Shown piece by piece: positions 51,926-62,689 of a stretch of 64,000 bases of DNA. The notes beneath the pieces are model-generated. The model ran no database searches and was not told where the DNA came from. It was given only the letters and a program-made list of their open reading frames with translations. The position numbers and the translations under genes are program-made. The DNA lies in the NCBI GenBank assembly GCA_030220185.1, contig JASPKZ010007283.1, positions 1,666,001 through 1,730,000 on the forward strand, given 5' to 3'. Within the stretch, counting starts at the first letter, position 1; each line of letters opens with the position of its first letter. Source of the stretch: Diploptera punctata. Taxonomy: Eukaryota; Arthropoda; Insecta; Blattodea; Blaberidae.

Positions 51926-52300
51926 CCACCGCTGTGGTCTCGGGGTAGCGTGCTGCCTTGTCACGCAGCGGGCCCGGGTTCGATCTCCGGTCGGGACAGT
52001 TTTTCTGGGTGAGGTTTTTATTGGGGTTTTTCCTCATCTGTAAGACAAATGTCAGGAAAACTTTAATGCCCAAGAGGTCCCGAAATAATATGGCCATCGC
52101 AATAATCATCATTCATATTCATCTTGGTTAAGTTTAGGATTAGGGACTCTCCTGGCATACCATTATCATCATTATCACCAATCATATGATCGGGGCAACG
52201 TAACCCCGCCTTGCAGGCGCCCCAATCTCAGAAGTGGGTTACAAGTACGCCATGCCAGAAGAGAAACCAGGAATGTCGAAAGACAAACCTGGGGAATTAA
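51926..52300 (+). mobile_element. SINE-1, head well preserved, alternative 3' body
   Basis: The tRNA-like head (CACCGCTGTGGTCTCGGGGT, AGCGTGCTGCC, box B GGGTTCGATCTCCGG) and first body segment (GGGGTTTTTCCTCATCTG, ACAAATGTCAGGAAAAC) match SINE-1. After about 52115 the body becomes TTAGGATTAGGGACTCTCC, GCAACGTAACCCCGCC, GTTACAAGTACGCCATGCC, not the usual 3' end. It may be a SINE-1 subfamily with a different tail; the copy at 3.13 kb ends similarly short. Confidence 0.8.
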
Positions 52301-52316
52301 AAAAAAAATATATTTG

Positions 52317-52359
52317 CACCGCTGTGGTCTCGGGGCAGAATTACTATGGATGGATATAT
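52317..52359 (+). mobile_element. About 43-bp SINE-1 deletion derivative
   Basis: CACCGCTGTGGTCTCGG (first bases of SINE-1) joins directly to GGCAGAATTACTATGGATGG (last bases of SINE-1). It is flanked by ATATATTTG at 52308-52316 and 52360-52368, a 9-bp but AT-rich duplication. It keeps both ends and nothing else. Confidence 0.65.
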
Positions 52360-52980
52360 ATATATTTGTAAAGCATAATAAAAGTGAAAAAAACTTGTTT
52401 CTTTTCCTTAGCAGCATCCGCATATGCAATCATAAATAACTCTGTGTTCCTGTTTCAATTTCCTATCGCAGGGTGTCCATTCACAAAACACACATCTCAC
52501 TGCCTATAACACGGGATTAAGTTTTGCGGTGCTGTAAGGCATGCAAGTGGAAAATTACCAACATCAATACACTCCTAAGCTAATTGACATAGCACCCACA
52601 TTCATATGGAACCAAAAAGAAAGTCTGTGGTACTACAGACTACATAAAAACTTTGACCAGTCTTATAATAAAAATAATTTATCATAAGCAATACCACGAG
52701 TGATTTCCAATTTATCTAGAGAATTTGGAAATCCAGAGTGGCATGTGTTAGGACTATTTAACGAATACTATTAAGCTGTTTACTCACAAATCATTATTTA
52801 ACTATAGTTATTTTAAAATATTTAGATATATTTAATGCAAACGGCGAGGTTTGAAAACAATGAGAAACGATTGTTATGCTTCATTTGTTCATCACTGCAA
52901 CCAGATAATAGTTTTTATTGCCAAAGGATGGCAATATTATAAGAATGCACCCTAGTGGAGAAATTCATATCGAACATTAT

Positions 52981-53320
52981 AGGTGGATTAGCGGTTATGC
53001 ACCTTGCCTCTGGTTCCGAGGGTCGCGGGATCAAACCCGGTCGGGGCCGATGGATTTTTTTAGGACGGAAAAATCCAAGGAGCAAGTCTTCCGGGAGGGA
53101 CTTTAAGCCGTGGGTCCCGAGTCTGGAGATTTTCAGGCTCGTAAAAAATCCTTAAGTTTGAATGAAAAGGCCTCTAAGCAAAATTTACCAAATTTTCCCG
53201 TCCTGTTACTATCTTGGTTTCCTAGATGTCGGTATGAGGCGGAACGCTGACCACGGACCACTCAAAATGACATCTATACGAAAACAAGTGTAACTAAATT
53301 AGTATGGTTCAAATTCTTCC
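52981..53320 (+). mobile_element. SINE-6, full length, nested in repeat R
   Basis: The tRNA-like head (GGTGGATTAGCGGTTATGCA, box B GGATCAAACCCGG) is followed by GATGGATTTTTTTAGG, TCCGGGAGGGACTTTAAG, GTCCCGAGTCTGGAGATTTT, CCGTCCTGTTACTATC and the end GTAACTAAATTAGTATGG. Reference copy for SINE-6. Confidence 0.8.
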
Positions 53321-53524
53321 CTGTAGGGGGAGAGCGCCTAAATCTCTGTAAAGGGAAAACATGGGCTTACAATACAAAATGTCCTATGATGTAAATATGT
53401 CAATTATATTTTTCTGCAACGTTATTTCCTGGGAAATAATTCGTTTAAGAAAGTGCAAACAATGTTTTCTTTTTTTTGTGGTATAATCAACTTATACAAA
53501 TATTTTTATATAATATTCGTGCAC

Positions 53525-53548
53525 TATATATATATATATATATATACA
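53525..53548. repeat. (TA)n microsatellite expanded in the repeat-R TATA region
   Basis: The TATA-like motif of repeat R is here an extended TA run. Confidence 0.85.
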
Positions 53549-53989
53549 CACAATCTAGCAACCACATGCAATCGCTGCAAAATAATGCTATGACCTATTC
53601 AGAATGTTAAAAAAGAGGAGCATGATTTTAAAGTGATAAAATTAAACTGATAAAATTGAGGTGGAAAAGACTGTGATTGGTTGTAAATAAATAATAATTG
53701 AAATGTGATTGGTCATTGACTCTAATTTTTTTTATTTTCACACCTGCGTATGTCTGGTTCCTTGAACCGTAGACCCTATCAGTCCACATCTAACTCATGT
53801 TAATATACGTGTTCATTTGCATTGTATTTTTAATTAATCTTGATTCATTAGTCAGAAGATGTTGACTCGGTTGCAACCTAACCCTAAACCAATACGTTCG
53901 TGTTCATCAGGAACTGTTTAACAAACTAAATTCATCATTTCCGTTGGTAATAAGCAGTGCGGAGGAGGAAGTGAAATTAAAATTACATA

Positions 53990-54960
53990 TGTGTGAAGGG
54001 GGGGACAACTATGAAGATCAGAGGAAAGCAGAGTAAAATAACAAATTGGACGGTGGTATTATTATACATCTGGGTAAGGAAAAAGACCAGCAGTGTGGGT
54101 TTTAATGAGGTTCAGAAAGGAGGATGGCGATTTAATTCGACATGTCCAGTGGAGGCTAGGTGTAAATATAAAGAGATGACGTCTAGAACCAAGGAAAACT
54201 GGGGACCAATGTTTTGGGGAGAATGAATCAGGTTATGAAGGATGGAGGTGTTACTAAAAATTTGTAAAGTAACCACCGAAATCCGGTGTGGTAAAAATAA
54301 ATTCATATTCGCTAGAAACAAAGGGACTTCATTGCGAAATTATGTTTTGCGGAGGTGGGAACGAGGCGGGGCCGCGGCTGTTATTAATTAGTCAGACGTA
54401 TCAATCCTTGTTTCTGAGATAACGAAGAAGACAGTGAAGGATGCGATACGAGTCATGGAAAATGGAAAGGCTCCTTTCCTAGATGGTTTATCGGTCGAAT
54501 TCTATGAAGGGATTTTGAAAATCGATAAGTGGAGAGTGTATTTACATAATGGGTATCTTCAACAACTTTTTTGAGAAAGGAAGCTTCCAGATGAACAGTC
54601 CTTATCAATACTACCGCATTTACAAGGACGAGAGTGAGACGGACAATTACCGCGGTGTCTCCCTTTCCCCAGTATTCAGGGAATTTTATGACACAGTGCT
54701 TTGCAATCTGGGGATTTATAGTTAACGTTAACAAGACTGAAGCCACGACATTAAAACGGGTAGATCAACAGTCTGTTGGAGGATTCGACATACTGCGGCG
54801 AGAGGTTAGAAAATGTGAAAAGCTGTATTTACTAGGGAATGAATAACAAGAATGGGAATGTGACGAAGGAGATTGAAAATGCAATAATAAGGACTTGGAG
54901 TTTGACAAATGAAATGCCTATGAATATAGCAAAGTTATAAAATATATCAGGACCTACGTC
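53990..54960 (+). pseudogene. LINE-H, decayed and internally deleted
   Basis: Plus-strand frames show KKTVKDAIRVMENGKAPFLD then GLSVEFYEGI near 54.43-54.52 kb, a typical LINE linker before the RT fingers (K..KAPG.DG...E). A later segment INVNKTEATTLKRVDQQSVG (54.72-54.78 kb) corresponds to the post-YADD region, so the RT palm is missing. The end has NNKNGNVTKEIENAI-type sequence. Stops and shifts throughout. Confidence 0.55.
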
Positions 54961-55104
54961 AGAGCGGGTTTATTCTTGCACTATGAGAGCGACTATGCTC
55001 GGAATTATGGGGTTCGGAACGAATAGACACTAAACTAAATTCAAGTTATTTTTCCAATGGGATCGCTGAGGTTAGCAATGGAATTTCCTATAGATATCAA
55101 TGAG

Positions 55105-55345
55105 TGACATGTGATTAGCACATCGCCTCAAAGAAACATCTAGTTGAAAACTAAGGTTTTATTTGGATGAATGACGGCCTTATTGTTTAGACTTGCCGTT
55201 ATTTTACGAGCCTAATAATCTTCAGTCCCTCCCGGAGGAACTGTCCCTTCCATCTTAAAAATCCATAGACCCCGACCGGGTTTGAACCAACGACCTTCGG
55301 AATAGAGGCAAAGAACACAGCAATTAGACCACCGCGGCCGACATT
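55105..55345 (-). mobile_element. SINE-6, near full length
   Basis: The minus strand: tRNA-like head GGCCGCGGTGGTCTAATTGC, box B GGTTCAAACCCGGTCGGGG, then TATGGATTTTTAAGATGG, TCCTCCGGGAGGGACTGAAG and TAATAAGGCCGTCATTC. Confidence 0.75.
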
Positions 55346-55415
55346 AATAACAATGAGAAATTCAAAATGCTATTTGCTTATGATCTTCAATGTTATTATA
55401 TATTAAATAGTTGAA

Positions 55416-56230
55416 TACTAAGGTCCAACACGCACACTCTATTGAGTAACACTAAGAAATTAAGACTGGAAGTAAATATCAATAAAACTAAGTATGCCTA
55501 TATTATAATCACAAATATAAATACATTATGTAATGGAAATGGAGACTTAATGGAAAATGAGGGAAATTCTGAAGATGTGGCTGAATTAAATACCTAGGAA
55601 CAATAATTAAAAATAGAAATGAGATAAGAATGTATGCTAAAATAAATGCCTAGGCTCAATTCTGGAAATATATGCTACGTATTTCGCATTACAACGCCTC
55701 TTATCGTTCCAATTTCTCGTTCTAAAAGAAAAAGAAAAAGATAGAGAAAAAAGTTAAACTGAAAATATATAAAACTGTTATTCTCCCAATTATATTGTAT
55801 GGATGCGAAACATGGATCCATACTTTAGAAAAGGAGAAAATATATTACTAATATAATTGAGAACAAAGCCTTTAGGGAAATTTTTGGACCATAAAGAGAC
55901 GAATAGAAAAAAATGGATAACAGTGAGCTGTATGATTTTATTTGAAACCAGATATAATAACAATATTGTCTCGTACACTGTAACGGTCAGGACATGATTG
56001 GGGGAAAAAAGAGGGACATGAATACTTCAGGAAAACCAGAGGGAAAACGTCCAGTTGGTAGACCAAGAATGAGGTGGGCGAATAACATTATCCATGATTT
56101 GAGGGAAATAGATAATACAGGGTTTGATTAGAAAAAATTAGCTCGGCATAAGGATGTATGGAGAGCTTATGCCCGGGCGGCCATGAGCCTACGGTTTCGA
56201 TAGGGCCAGTGAGTTAGTAAGTTATTAAGT
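55416..56230 (+). mobile_element. LINE-A copy 10, old and degenerate
   Basis: CAACACGCACACTCTATTGA, ATTAAGACTGGAAGTAAATA, GAAACATGGATCCATACTTT, CCAGTTGGTAGACCAAGAAT and TACGGTTTCGATAGGGCC followed by a GTTAGTAAG tail. Many indels, including an A-rich insertion at about 55722-55755. Confidence 0.85.
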
Positions 56231-56378
56231 TATCTTAGTTGAATGCCTTATACTGCTTTTGGTGTGTAGGGGTGGGAGTGTGTATGTATGATACAAATAT
56301 CGTGTTTTGTAACTAAATTTGAATTTTACAGAGGACGATATTGCGCTACAATGAAAGTACATGTAGAGAGATTAATGG

Positions 56379-56430
<52 letters not shown>

Positions 56431-56661
56431 TATTTATATCCGCGAAAATCTGCAATATATATGCATGGTTTAATATAGTTACAGATGCGTGAGACACATA
56501 TATTGCTGCATGGATCGGAGAGAATGTTTTTTTTTTTTGTATGAGTAGCGTAAATGTGTGAATGTTATAGTCATGTACGCTTTAGTCTATTTATTCATAT
56601 TTTATCTTTAATAGTGAAAGGGATATGCACGTTCGGCTGAACAGCCCCCTGCTCAATGCCG

Positions 56662-56697
<36 letters not shown>
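56231..56697. other. Two (TA)n microsatellites and unassigned sequence
   Basis: TA runs at about 56380-56428 and 56664-56697, the second ending at the CTAG terminus of element U copy 2. Confidence 0.7.
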
Positions 56698-56758
56698 TAG
56701 CTGGCCCGGGGAACGTCGTATCGCCTTTAAATATTTTTATGTTAATTCTTTCGATGTT

Positions 56759-57550
56759 TTAATAGTTATCTGCTATTCGGGGCGGAAACAAATCCAACAA
56801 ATCAAAGATCATAAAAATCGGTCCAGCCGTTCTTGAGTTATAAATAGTGTAACTATAACGCGTTGCTGTGGCTAAGGTATACGTTAAATTATGTTGTAGT
56901 AAACGAAGTGAGAAATCTAAATCAGAAAGTTTTTGTTTTAGACAATTTTTTAGTTCTGGTACGTTAACTACATCCGGTATAAATATGGGTGGTGGTTTAA
57001 GTGGAAGTGGTTTTGTTGATTGAGATGAATTTATGTTGTCTGCATTCTCAGTATCATCCATAAGTGTATCATAAGGATTATATACATTTATTGATGGAAT
57101 ATTTTGAGGAGGCTTGCTGATTTCATTATACTTTCGTTTTTTTCTACGAACTTATTGGTAGTTTGGATTCTCATCACCATCAAGAAGTCTCTGTATAGTA
57201 ATATCATCTTGTGATATATTATAGTCATCTTGTTTTTCATTTAATTGAGGCATGAAGATTGTTGCTGTAATATTAGGCATATTATTATAACTAACAGACT
57301 TACTTACAGTTCTGTTATTCCGTTCCTTAGGACCTTCATATGTTTTTAAATAGACATTCTTCTTAAATGTAAGATTTATGTCACATAGGCCTATACTAAT
57401 TTGCGGAAATTCACTTGATAACTTATCATTCATGGTCTCTAGAACTGATTCGCCATATTGTTCAATGTCCCTTCTCGGTCCAGTTAAATTTAAATTAAGT
57501 TGCTGTCTTTCAGCCAGATTACATAAAACTAATACTTACACACGAGAGTA
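56759..57550 (-). pseudogene. gag-like ORF carried by element U copy 2
   Basis: Minus-strand pieces 57433-57152 (INLTFKKNVYLKTYEGPKER, RTVSKSVSYNNM, QDDITIQRLLDG) and 57061-56759 (MDDTENADNINSSQ, KPPPIFIPDVVNVPELKN) are collinear with copy 1, separated by a stop and frame change. Here the frame runs through the sequence deleted in copy 1 and on into the element terminus, ending DLFPPRIADNY. Function unknown. Confidence 0.45.
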
Positions 57551-58227
57551 ATATTATTGTCAATATATTGAAAATAAAATAAACACAAACACAAACACAC
57601 TTAAATTATGAAATAATCAATATTTGTAATTTAATTGATATTCGCGGTTGCAACAAAAAGCACAGCCACCTGGTTAAATAATAAACCAATTACCTTACAC
57701 CGCCGTCTTGTAGAATCGTGTGGTATATTATAGTCATCTTGTTTTCCATTTAATTGAGGCATGGAGATTGTTTCTATGATATTAGGCATATTATTATAAC
57801 TAACAGATTTACTTACAGTTCTGTTATTCCGTTCCTAAGGACCTTCATATGTTTTTAAATTTACATTCTTCTTAAATGTAACATTTATGTTACATAGGCC
57901 TATACCAATTTGCTGAAATTCACTTGATATCTTATCATTCATGGCTCTAGAACTGATTCGCCATATTGCCTAATGTCCCTTCTCGGTCCAGTTAAATTTA
58001 AATTATGTTGCTGTCTTTCAGCCAGATTACTTAAAACTAATACTTGCACACGAAATTAATATTGTCATCAATATATTGAAAATAAAATGTACACAAACAC
58101 AAACACACTTAAATTATGAAATAATCAATATTTGTAATTCAATTGAAATTCGTGGTTGCAACAAAAAGCACAGCCACCTGGTTAAATAATAAACCAATTA
58201 CCTTACACCGTCATCTGTTAGAATCGT
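57214..58227. repeat. About 508-bp tandem duplication within element U copy 2
   Basis: Unit 1 at about 57214-57721 and unit 2 at about 57722-58227 start at TATATTATAGTCATCTTG and are similar over their whole length, with scattered differences such as GGACCTTCATATG in both and TAATGTCCCT versus CAATGTCCCT. Confidence 0.85.
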
Positions 58228-58519
58228 ATGGAACTCACAGATAATAGCAACCCTTTGTTAAATAATAAACAAATAATTTGCAATAAAAAATAATGCGACT
58301 ATAAATTTAATTATAAACAACCGTAGGTGTCAAGTTGGATCAAACAGCACACAGTGTGCAAAATTTTACTAAAATCGGTTCAGTAGTTTAGGATTCCATC
58401 GCGCACAAACAACGTGACACGTAATTTTTATGTATTAAGATTTTTTCCCCCAAAGATATTAATAAATTTCCACTATTACTTCTCCACTTTCCGCGACCGT
58501 AAATCTGAGTCTCGTTAAA

Positions 58520-58835
58520 GCAGGAAGCCTTGGCGCAGAGCTACGGGACTTGCCCTGGTTCGAGTCTCCATGGAGGAAGAAATGTTTTCATGGTATTTCG
58601 GCCAGTATGGGACCGATGCCCACTCAGCATCGTGAGACATTTGGGTAGCTACATTAAGTAGCGGCTCCAGGTTAAGAAAACCAGCTATAAAGGCTGGGGA
58701 CTCGACATGCTGACCACATGTCACCTCTACACTGACTGATAATCATCCACCGCTGTGATTGACACATGTGGGTGTGATGTCAGCAGCCGACTGTAGGTTA
58801 TGGGCTTTCTAGGCCTGTCACGCCAGGAGTATAGT
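58520..58835 (+). mobile_element. SINE-7, full length
   Basis: The tRNA-like head (GGCGCAGAGCTACGGGAC, box B GGTTCGAGTCTCC) is followed by GGAGGAAGAAATGTTTTC, TTTCGGCCAGTATGGGACC, CATGTGGGTGTGATGTCAGC and the end TAGGCCTGTCACGCCAGGAG. Reference copy for the family. Confidence 0.75.
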
Positions 58836-58842
58836 ATAGGTT

Positions 58843-59020
58843 GTACTACAGGCCTCAGGAGGCCTTTAAACTAGTGGGTGATTGTCTCCTAATTGTTTCT
58901 AGAATATCGACATAAGATATCAGCTGGTATCAAGCCTAGAACAAGCGTCTGTAGACTACTCTTTTTCGTTAAAGCTAAGTTGACACTAGGGTCATAGTGG
59001 TACCAGAGGTTTTAGTTCAT
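58843..59020 (-). mobile_element. SINE-2, degenerate fragment
   Basis: The plus strand ACTACAGGCCTCAGGAGGCC, ACAAGCGTCTGTAGACTA and GGGTCATAGTGGTACCAGAG follow SINE-2 in minus orientation. It directly follows SINE-7. Confidence 0.65.
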
Positions 59021-59271
59021 CGGAATTCGCTAATACATCTGATACTTGTATTATTATTAATTTACTGTATACATAATAAATTACCGTTCTCTTGTTTTCA
59101 GGTAAGGCGATGTCTCTCGTGGTAAAATAATGTAAGTAAATATTTCACAGTTACTTTTTCAGAATGTTGTGGTAATTCTGAAGCCAGTTTTAAGTATACA
59201 TTTTATATGATTGCACCAATTAAGGGGAAGTCGTTTGTGAAGTCAGCTAAATATTAATTTACATTAAGGAA

Positions 59272-59963
59272 AAAATCATAAGTAATGCCACGAGTGATTT
59301 CAAATTTATCAAGAGAATTTAGAAATCAAGAGTGGCATTTGTTAGGACTATTTAACGAATAAAATTAAGCTGTTTACTTACACATCATTATTTAGTTAAT
59401 TTAAAATATCTATATATTTAATGTAAACGACGATGTTTGAAAACAAATGAGAAACAATTGGTACGCTTCATTTGCTTCTTTTGTTCACTGCAACCAGATC
59501 ATATTATTTATTGCCAAAGGATTGCAATATTGTAAGAATGCACTCTAGCGAGAAAAAAAAATTGAAACGCATCAAACTGTATATTAATTCATTTCTGATG
59601 TCCTATGTAAATGTGACATTTATATTTTTCAGAGAAAGTGCAAAGAGTTGTTTCTTTTTTTGGTGGTAAAATCAATTGCTACAAATGTTTTTATATTAAC
59701 TACCGCATGCGCTGTTTGTTGACATTCATGCACTATATATACAATCTGGTAGCCGTATTTCTTGGAGAGTCAGTCACTGCAAAATAATGATATGACTATT
59801 CAGAATGCTAAAAAGGAGGTGCTTTCTTTATTATGATAAATTTTAGTTGGTACATTCTAGGCGAAGCACGACTCTCATTGATTGTAAATAAAAAAAATCA
59901 TTAAAATGTGATTGGTCATTGACTCCCATTTGGGGCATGAGTTAAATATTCTTTGTAATTAGC
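59272..59963 (+). repeat. Repeat R copy 3, uninterrupted
   Basis: The only unbroken copy: starts near ATCATAAGTAATGCCACGAG and ends near ATGAGTTAAATATTC. It holds TATATATA at 59734, TCAGT at 59770 (initiator-like, about 30 bp downstream of the end of the TATA run), AATAAA at 59887, and two TGATTG(G)T boxes. It is not coding. Confidence 0.75.
59734..59775 (+). promoter_or_regulatory. TATA box plus initiator-like motif in repeat R
   Basis: TATATATACAATC followed by AGAGTCAGTCACTGC matches the arthropod TATA/Inr (TCAGT) layout. Copy 1 has TCAATC at the Inr position and copy 2 lacks it, so support is limited. Confidence 0.35.
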
Positions 59964-60059
59964 TACTATTTTAAGACTTGTATTAATTAATTATACATAT
60001 TGCTTTAAAATAGGTAGATTTGTATTATATTTTAAGCCATTGAGTCTCATATAATTTTA

Positions 60060-60210
60060 AATAATTCCTGAAAAAAATCACCATACTACTACGTTTTCAC
60101 AAAACTTACTTAAGGTAATACAATGGAATTTACAAGACACTTTACTCACAACATGATGAAGCTCCTGTAGCAAATTCACAAAGAATCATTTACAAACTAC
60201 GAGTATGTTT
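60060..60210 (+). repeat. Dispersed repeat T, copy 3
   Basis: ATTCCTGAAAAAAATCACCA, ACAAGACACTTTACTCACAA and GATGAAGCTCCTGTAGCA. Confidence 0.45.
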
Positions 60211-60216
60211 TCATCA

Positions 60217-60224
60217 GTAATTAG
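60217..60224. repeat. 8-bp target-site duplication of hAT-2 (left)
   Basis: GTAATTAG, repeated exactly at 62498-62505. Confidence 0.95.
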
Positions 60225-60687
60225 CAGGGAACGGAAGTTCATGCACTAAAAACATGAAGAATATGTATGCATTTATGCCGTAAAAATAGCTAAATATGCC
60301 ACAAAATATGCTGTAAAAATAGTTAAATATGATACAAAATATGCATAGTCAATCTGAGATTATTTTAACAGAATAATACGTTATAGGTAACTTACATTTA
60401 GTCTCTGGATTTTGAAGTGCTTGCCTCATTGCTGAATGTTCCATTACTGTTGCAGTTCACAACCTCCCAGTGACGTATGTTTTCTGTTGTAAATCTTCGC
60501 CTGTTGTCTCTCAGCATAGCTTTGTAGCGCGAAAAACTTCGTTCTACGACGCAAGAAGTAAGAGGGGCTTGTAAAAAACTGTGAGCTGTTCTATAGATAA
60601 CTTTGTTGGTTTCTTTGGTGTTTTTCCTTCGAGAATATCTTGAATTTCTGCAAGTGAATAATAGCCAGGGTTTTTGGAAAGAATATT

Positions 60688-61500
60688 TTATGTTTTTTCT
60701 TTTACTATATCTCCTACATTTCCCGGAACTGATATTAAACTGGAGATCGTTCTATCGAAATCTGCTAAAGACTGCAGTAAAGGAATACCAACTGCTTCCA
60801 ATGACCTAATTGCTTTAGGAATAAAATGAAAATGAGATGATATGAATACAAGGTTGCTTTTTAATTCATTGTCCGATACAGTTTTCTGTGCTAATTCGAT
60901 AGATGCTGCTTCACATGAATCAAAAATATTTATAATTTCTTTACTTTTAGACAAATGTTCTGAATAGTATACAGCAGCTTCCAGCCATGTGCCCCAACGG
61001 GTTAAAATTGGCTGCGGTGGGAGGGGAACGTCAGGCGCTATTGTTCTGAACTTTTGAACTCTGGACGGAGCTTTCTTAAATACTTTCTTAACAGACGACA
61101 CTAGCTTGTCCACTAAAGGATAACATGTTCGAATAGTCTCTGATATACGATGAAGGCCGTGTGCAAGACATGTTAAGTGAATCATATGAGCGAAAATACC
61201 TTTCAGTGTTGTACCTGATTTTGTCATGTAACTAGCAGAGTCCGTTATCAAGAGGAGCACATTATCGTACTTAATGCCATCAGGCCACAATAGTTTCAGC
61301 GAATCAATAACAAACTGAGTAATTGTTGCATTTTTAGTAACTTCTAACACTGCAACATTCAGAAGATACGGAGTTGTGGGATTTTCTTTACAAAGGGCTC
61401 CAACTATAAAATTCGCTATATAACGACCTTCACAATCCGTCGTTTCATCAACACTAATCCATATAAATTGATTCCTAAGAGTATTCCGAATATTTGACAT
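60688..61500 (-). pseudogene. hAT-2 transposase core, 270-codon open frame
   Basis: From an internal Met: NQFIWISVDETTDCEGRYIA (catalytic Asp block with VDETTD), LLITDSASYMTKSGTTLKG (second block, LLITD.A.YM), HLTCLAHGLHRISETI (C-x2-H hAT motif), LPPQPILTRWGTWLEA (RW block), and a helical end. This order is the standard hAT catalytic fold, in the branch whose BED-finger relatives include CGGBP1-like proteins. The frame stops at 60688, short of a full dimerisation domain. Upstream, over 61.92-61.69 kb, MPKVKLSNSDRLQSFVN, FISTDNRILFCKAC and GFKCCSI show the BED finger with stops. Confidence 0.88.
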
Positions 61501-61689
61501 TACACTGTTGTAACACTGGCTTACATATGTTTTTCGTCAAGTACTGTCATCTGGTACATGTTCGTTGGTGTATTTCTGAAGAAAATTTCTTAGCGTTGGA
61601 TTATTGAGTTTAAAGAGAGGAATATCGCATGCTATAAAAAACCTCACTCAATTATGAAGAAAACTGAGTTAACCTACTACCTAAACACT

Positions 61690-61922
61690 CCGCAAGTTGT
61701 TTTTGCTTTGGATTATTTTCCGTTTCACGTTTTTTAATTACTAATTCCTTATGTTTGGATGTGTTTATATGCTGCAACACTTGAAACCGTTTCTCACTGC
61801 CTACTTTTTCTCACATGCTTTACAAAATAAAATTCTATTATCCGTGGAAATAAACTCGTTACGAAATTAATTTACAAATGATTGAAGTCTATCTGAATTA
61901 CTTAATTTAACTTTGGGCATGA
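61690..61922 (-). pseudogene. BED-type zinc finger of hAT-2, broken
   Basis: The minus strand starts MPKVKLSNSDRLQSFVN-stop, then FISTDNRILFCKACEKK-stop and, shifted, further fragments to about 61690. A CxxC pair and the following His-rich helix region can be traced. Confidence 0.7.
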
Positions 61923-62636
61923 TTTAATAGCGGTATAGAAAGCCCCCTTAACAGTTTACATCCACTTCACCACACACAAAAACTAAACACTTGTTCAATG
62001 AACGAAGACACAACAACTGCTCGTGAGTCCGAAGCGTAAACGCGTTACTGTTGACCTTCGCTGCACATGAAATACATACGGGGATTCACCAGCGGACCGT
62101 GTGAAAAATTGATGCCACCTCACGAAAAATTCAGGGGCTCCCAATGGGTGTGCCATTCATCGTTAAACAAAATTCATAAACATAAATTAATGATGTTTAC
62201 TACGTTACATTTTTTAATTAACCATTTAATTTAAAATTATGAAATTTTAACATTTAAAAACCTTTAAATATTTGAAAAATACAAATAAATATACCAAAAA
62301 ATATACCAAATATGCAGCTTCCCTGCATAAATGTTAAAATATGATGCATTTATAAATAAAGGTAAAATATGCACTTGTATGCACAATAAAAGCAATATTA
62401 TTGTATTCAGAAATTTGTGATTCGTGTAGATAATCTTTCGGCATAATTGCACAACGAGAGAGAACAAATATGCAAATGCGTGAACTTCCGTTCCCTGGTA
62501 ATTAGTGTGAAAAAAATCCAAGTTAAAATTCAAGCATATCTTGCATTCAAAACTTTACGTAGAAAAATTATATACATATCCCGTGTTCCAAAATGATGGA
62601 CGGGGTTTCTAAGATATTTAACTTCCTTTTTATGAT

Positions 62637-62660
62637 ATATATATATATATATATATATAT
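62637..62660. repeat. (AT)n microsatellite
   Basis: About 12 units. Confidence 0.9.
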
Positions 62661-62689
62661 AAGAACAAAACTAGGCTATATGAATTAAA

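Larger units (their letters stand above)
52690..53727 (+). repeat. Repeat R copy 2, split by SINE-6
   Basis: 52690-52980 (ACCACGAGTGATTTCCAATT, TATCTAGAGAATTTGG, GCCAAAGGATGGCAATATTA) and 53385-53727 (GTCCTATGATGTAAATATGT, CACTATATATATA, GACTGTGATTGGTTGTAAAT). It gives the empty-site allele for hAT-1. Confidence 0.8.
56698..58440 (-). mobile_element. Helitron-like element U, copy 2, with internal duplication
   Basis: The left end reads CTAGCTGGCCCGGGGAACGT and the right ends near CGTGACACGTAATTTTT, as in copy 1. Relative to copy 1 it has a 508-bp tandem duplication of its 5' part and lacks the 24.72-24.79 kb hairpin arm. The conserved terminal regions and internal frame show that both copies derive from one non-autonomous family. 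Confidence 0.55.
60225..62497 (-). mobile_element. hAT-2: complete-length hAT transposon, 2,273 bp
   Basis: Terminal inverted repeats CAGGGAACGGAAGTTCATGC (left) and CAGGGAACGGAAGTTCACGC (right, reverse-complemented) match at 19 of 20 positions, with an exact 8-bp TSD. Subterminal regions are rich in repeated AAATATGC/GCATATTT motifs on both sides, likely transposase-binding clusters. The transposase is largely open in one long frame but its N-terminal finger is broken. Confidence 0.95.

Noticed and set aside
59734..59775. Confident core promoter in repeat R
   Set aside because: The initiator-like motif is not conserved in the other two copies; kept only at low confidence.
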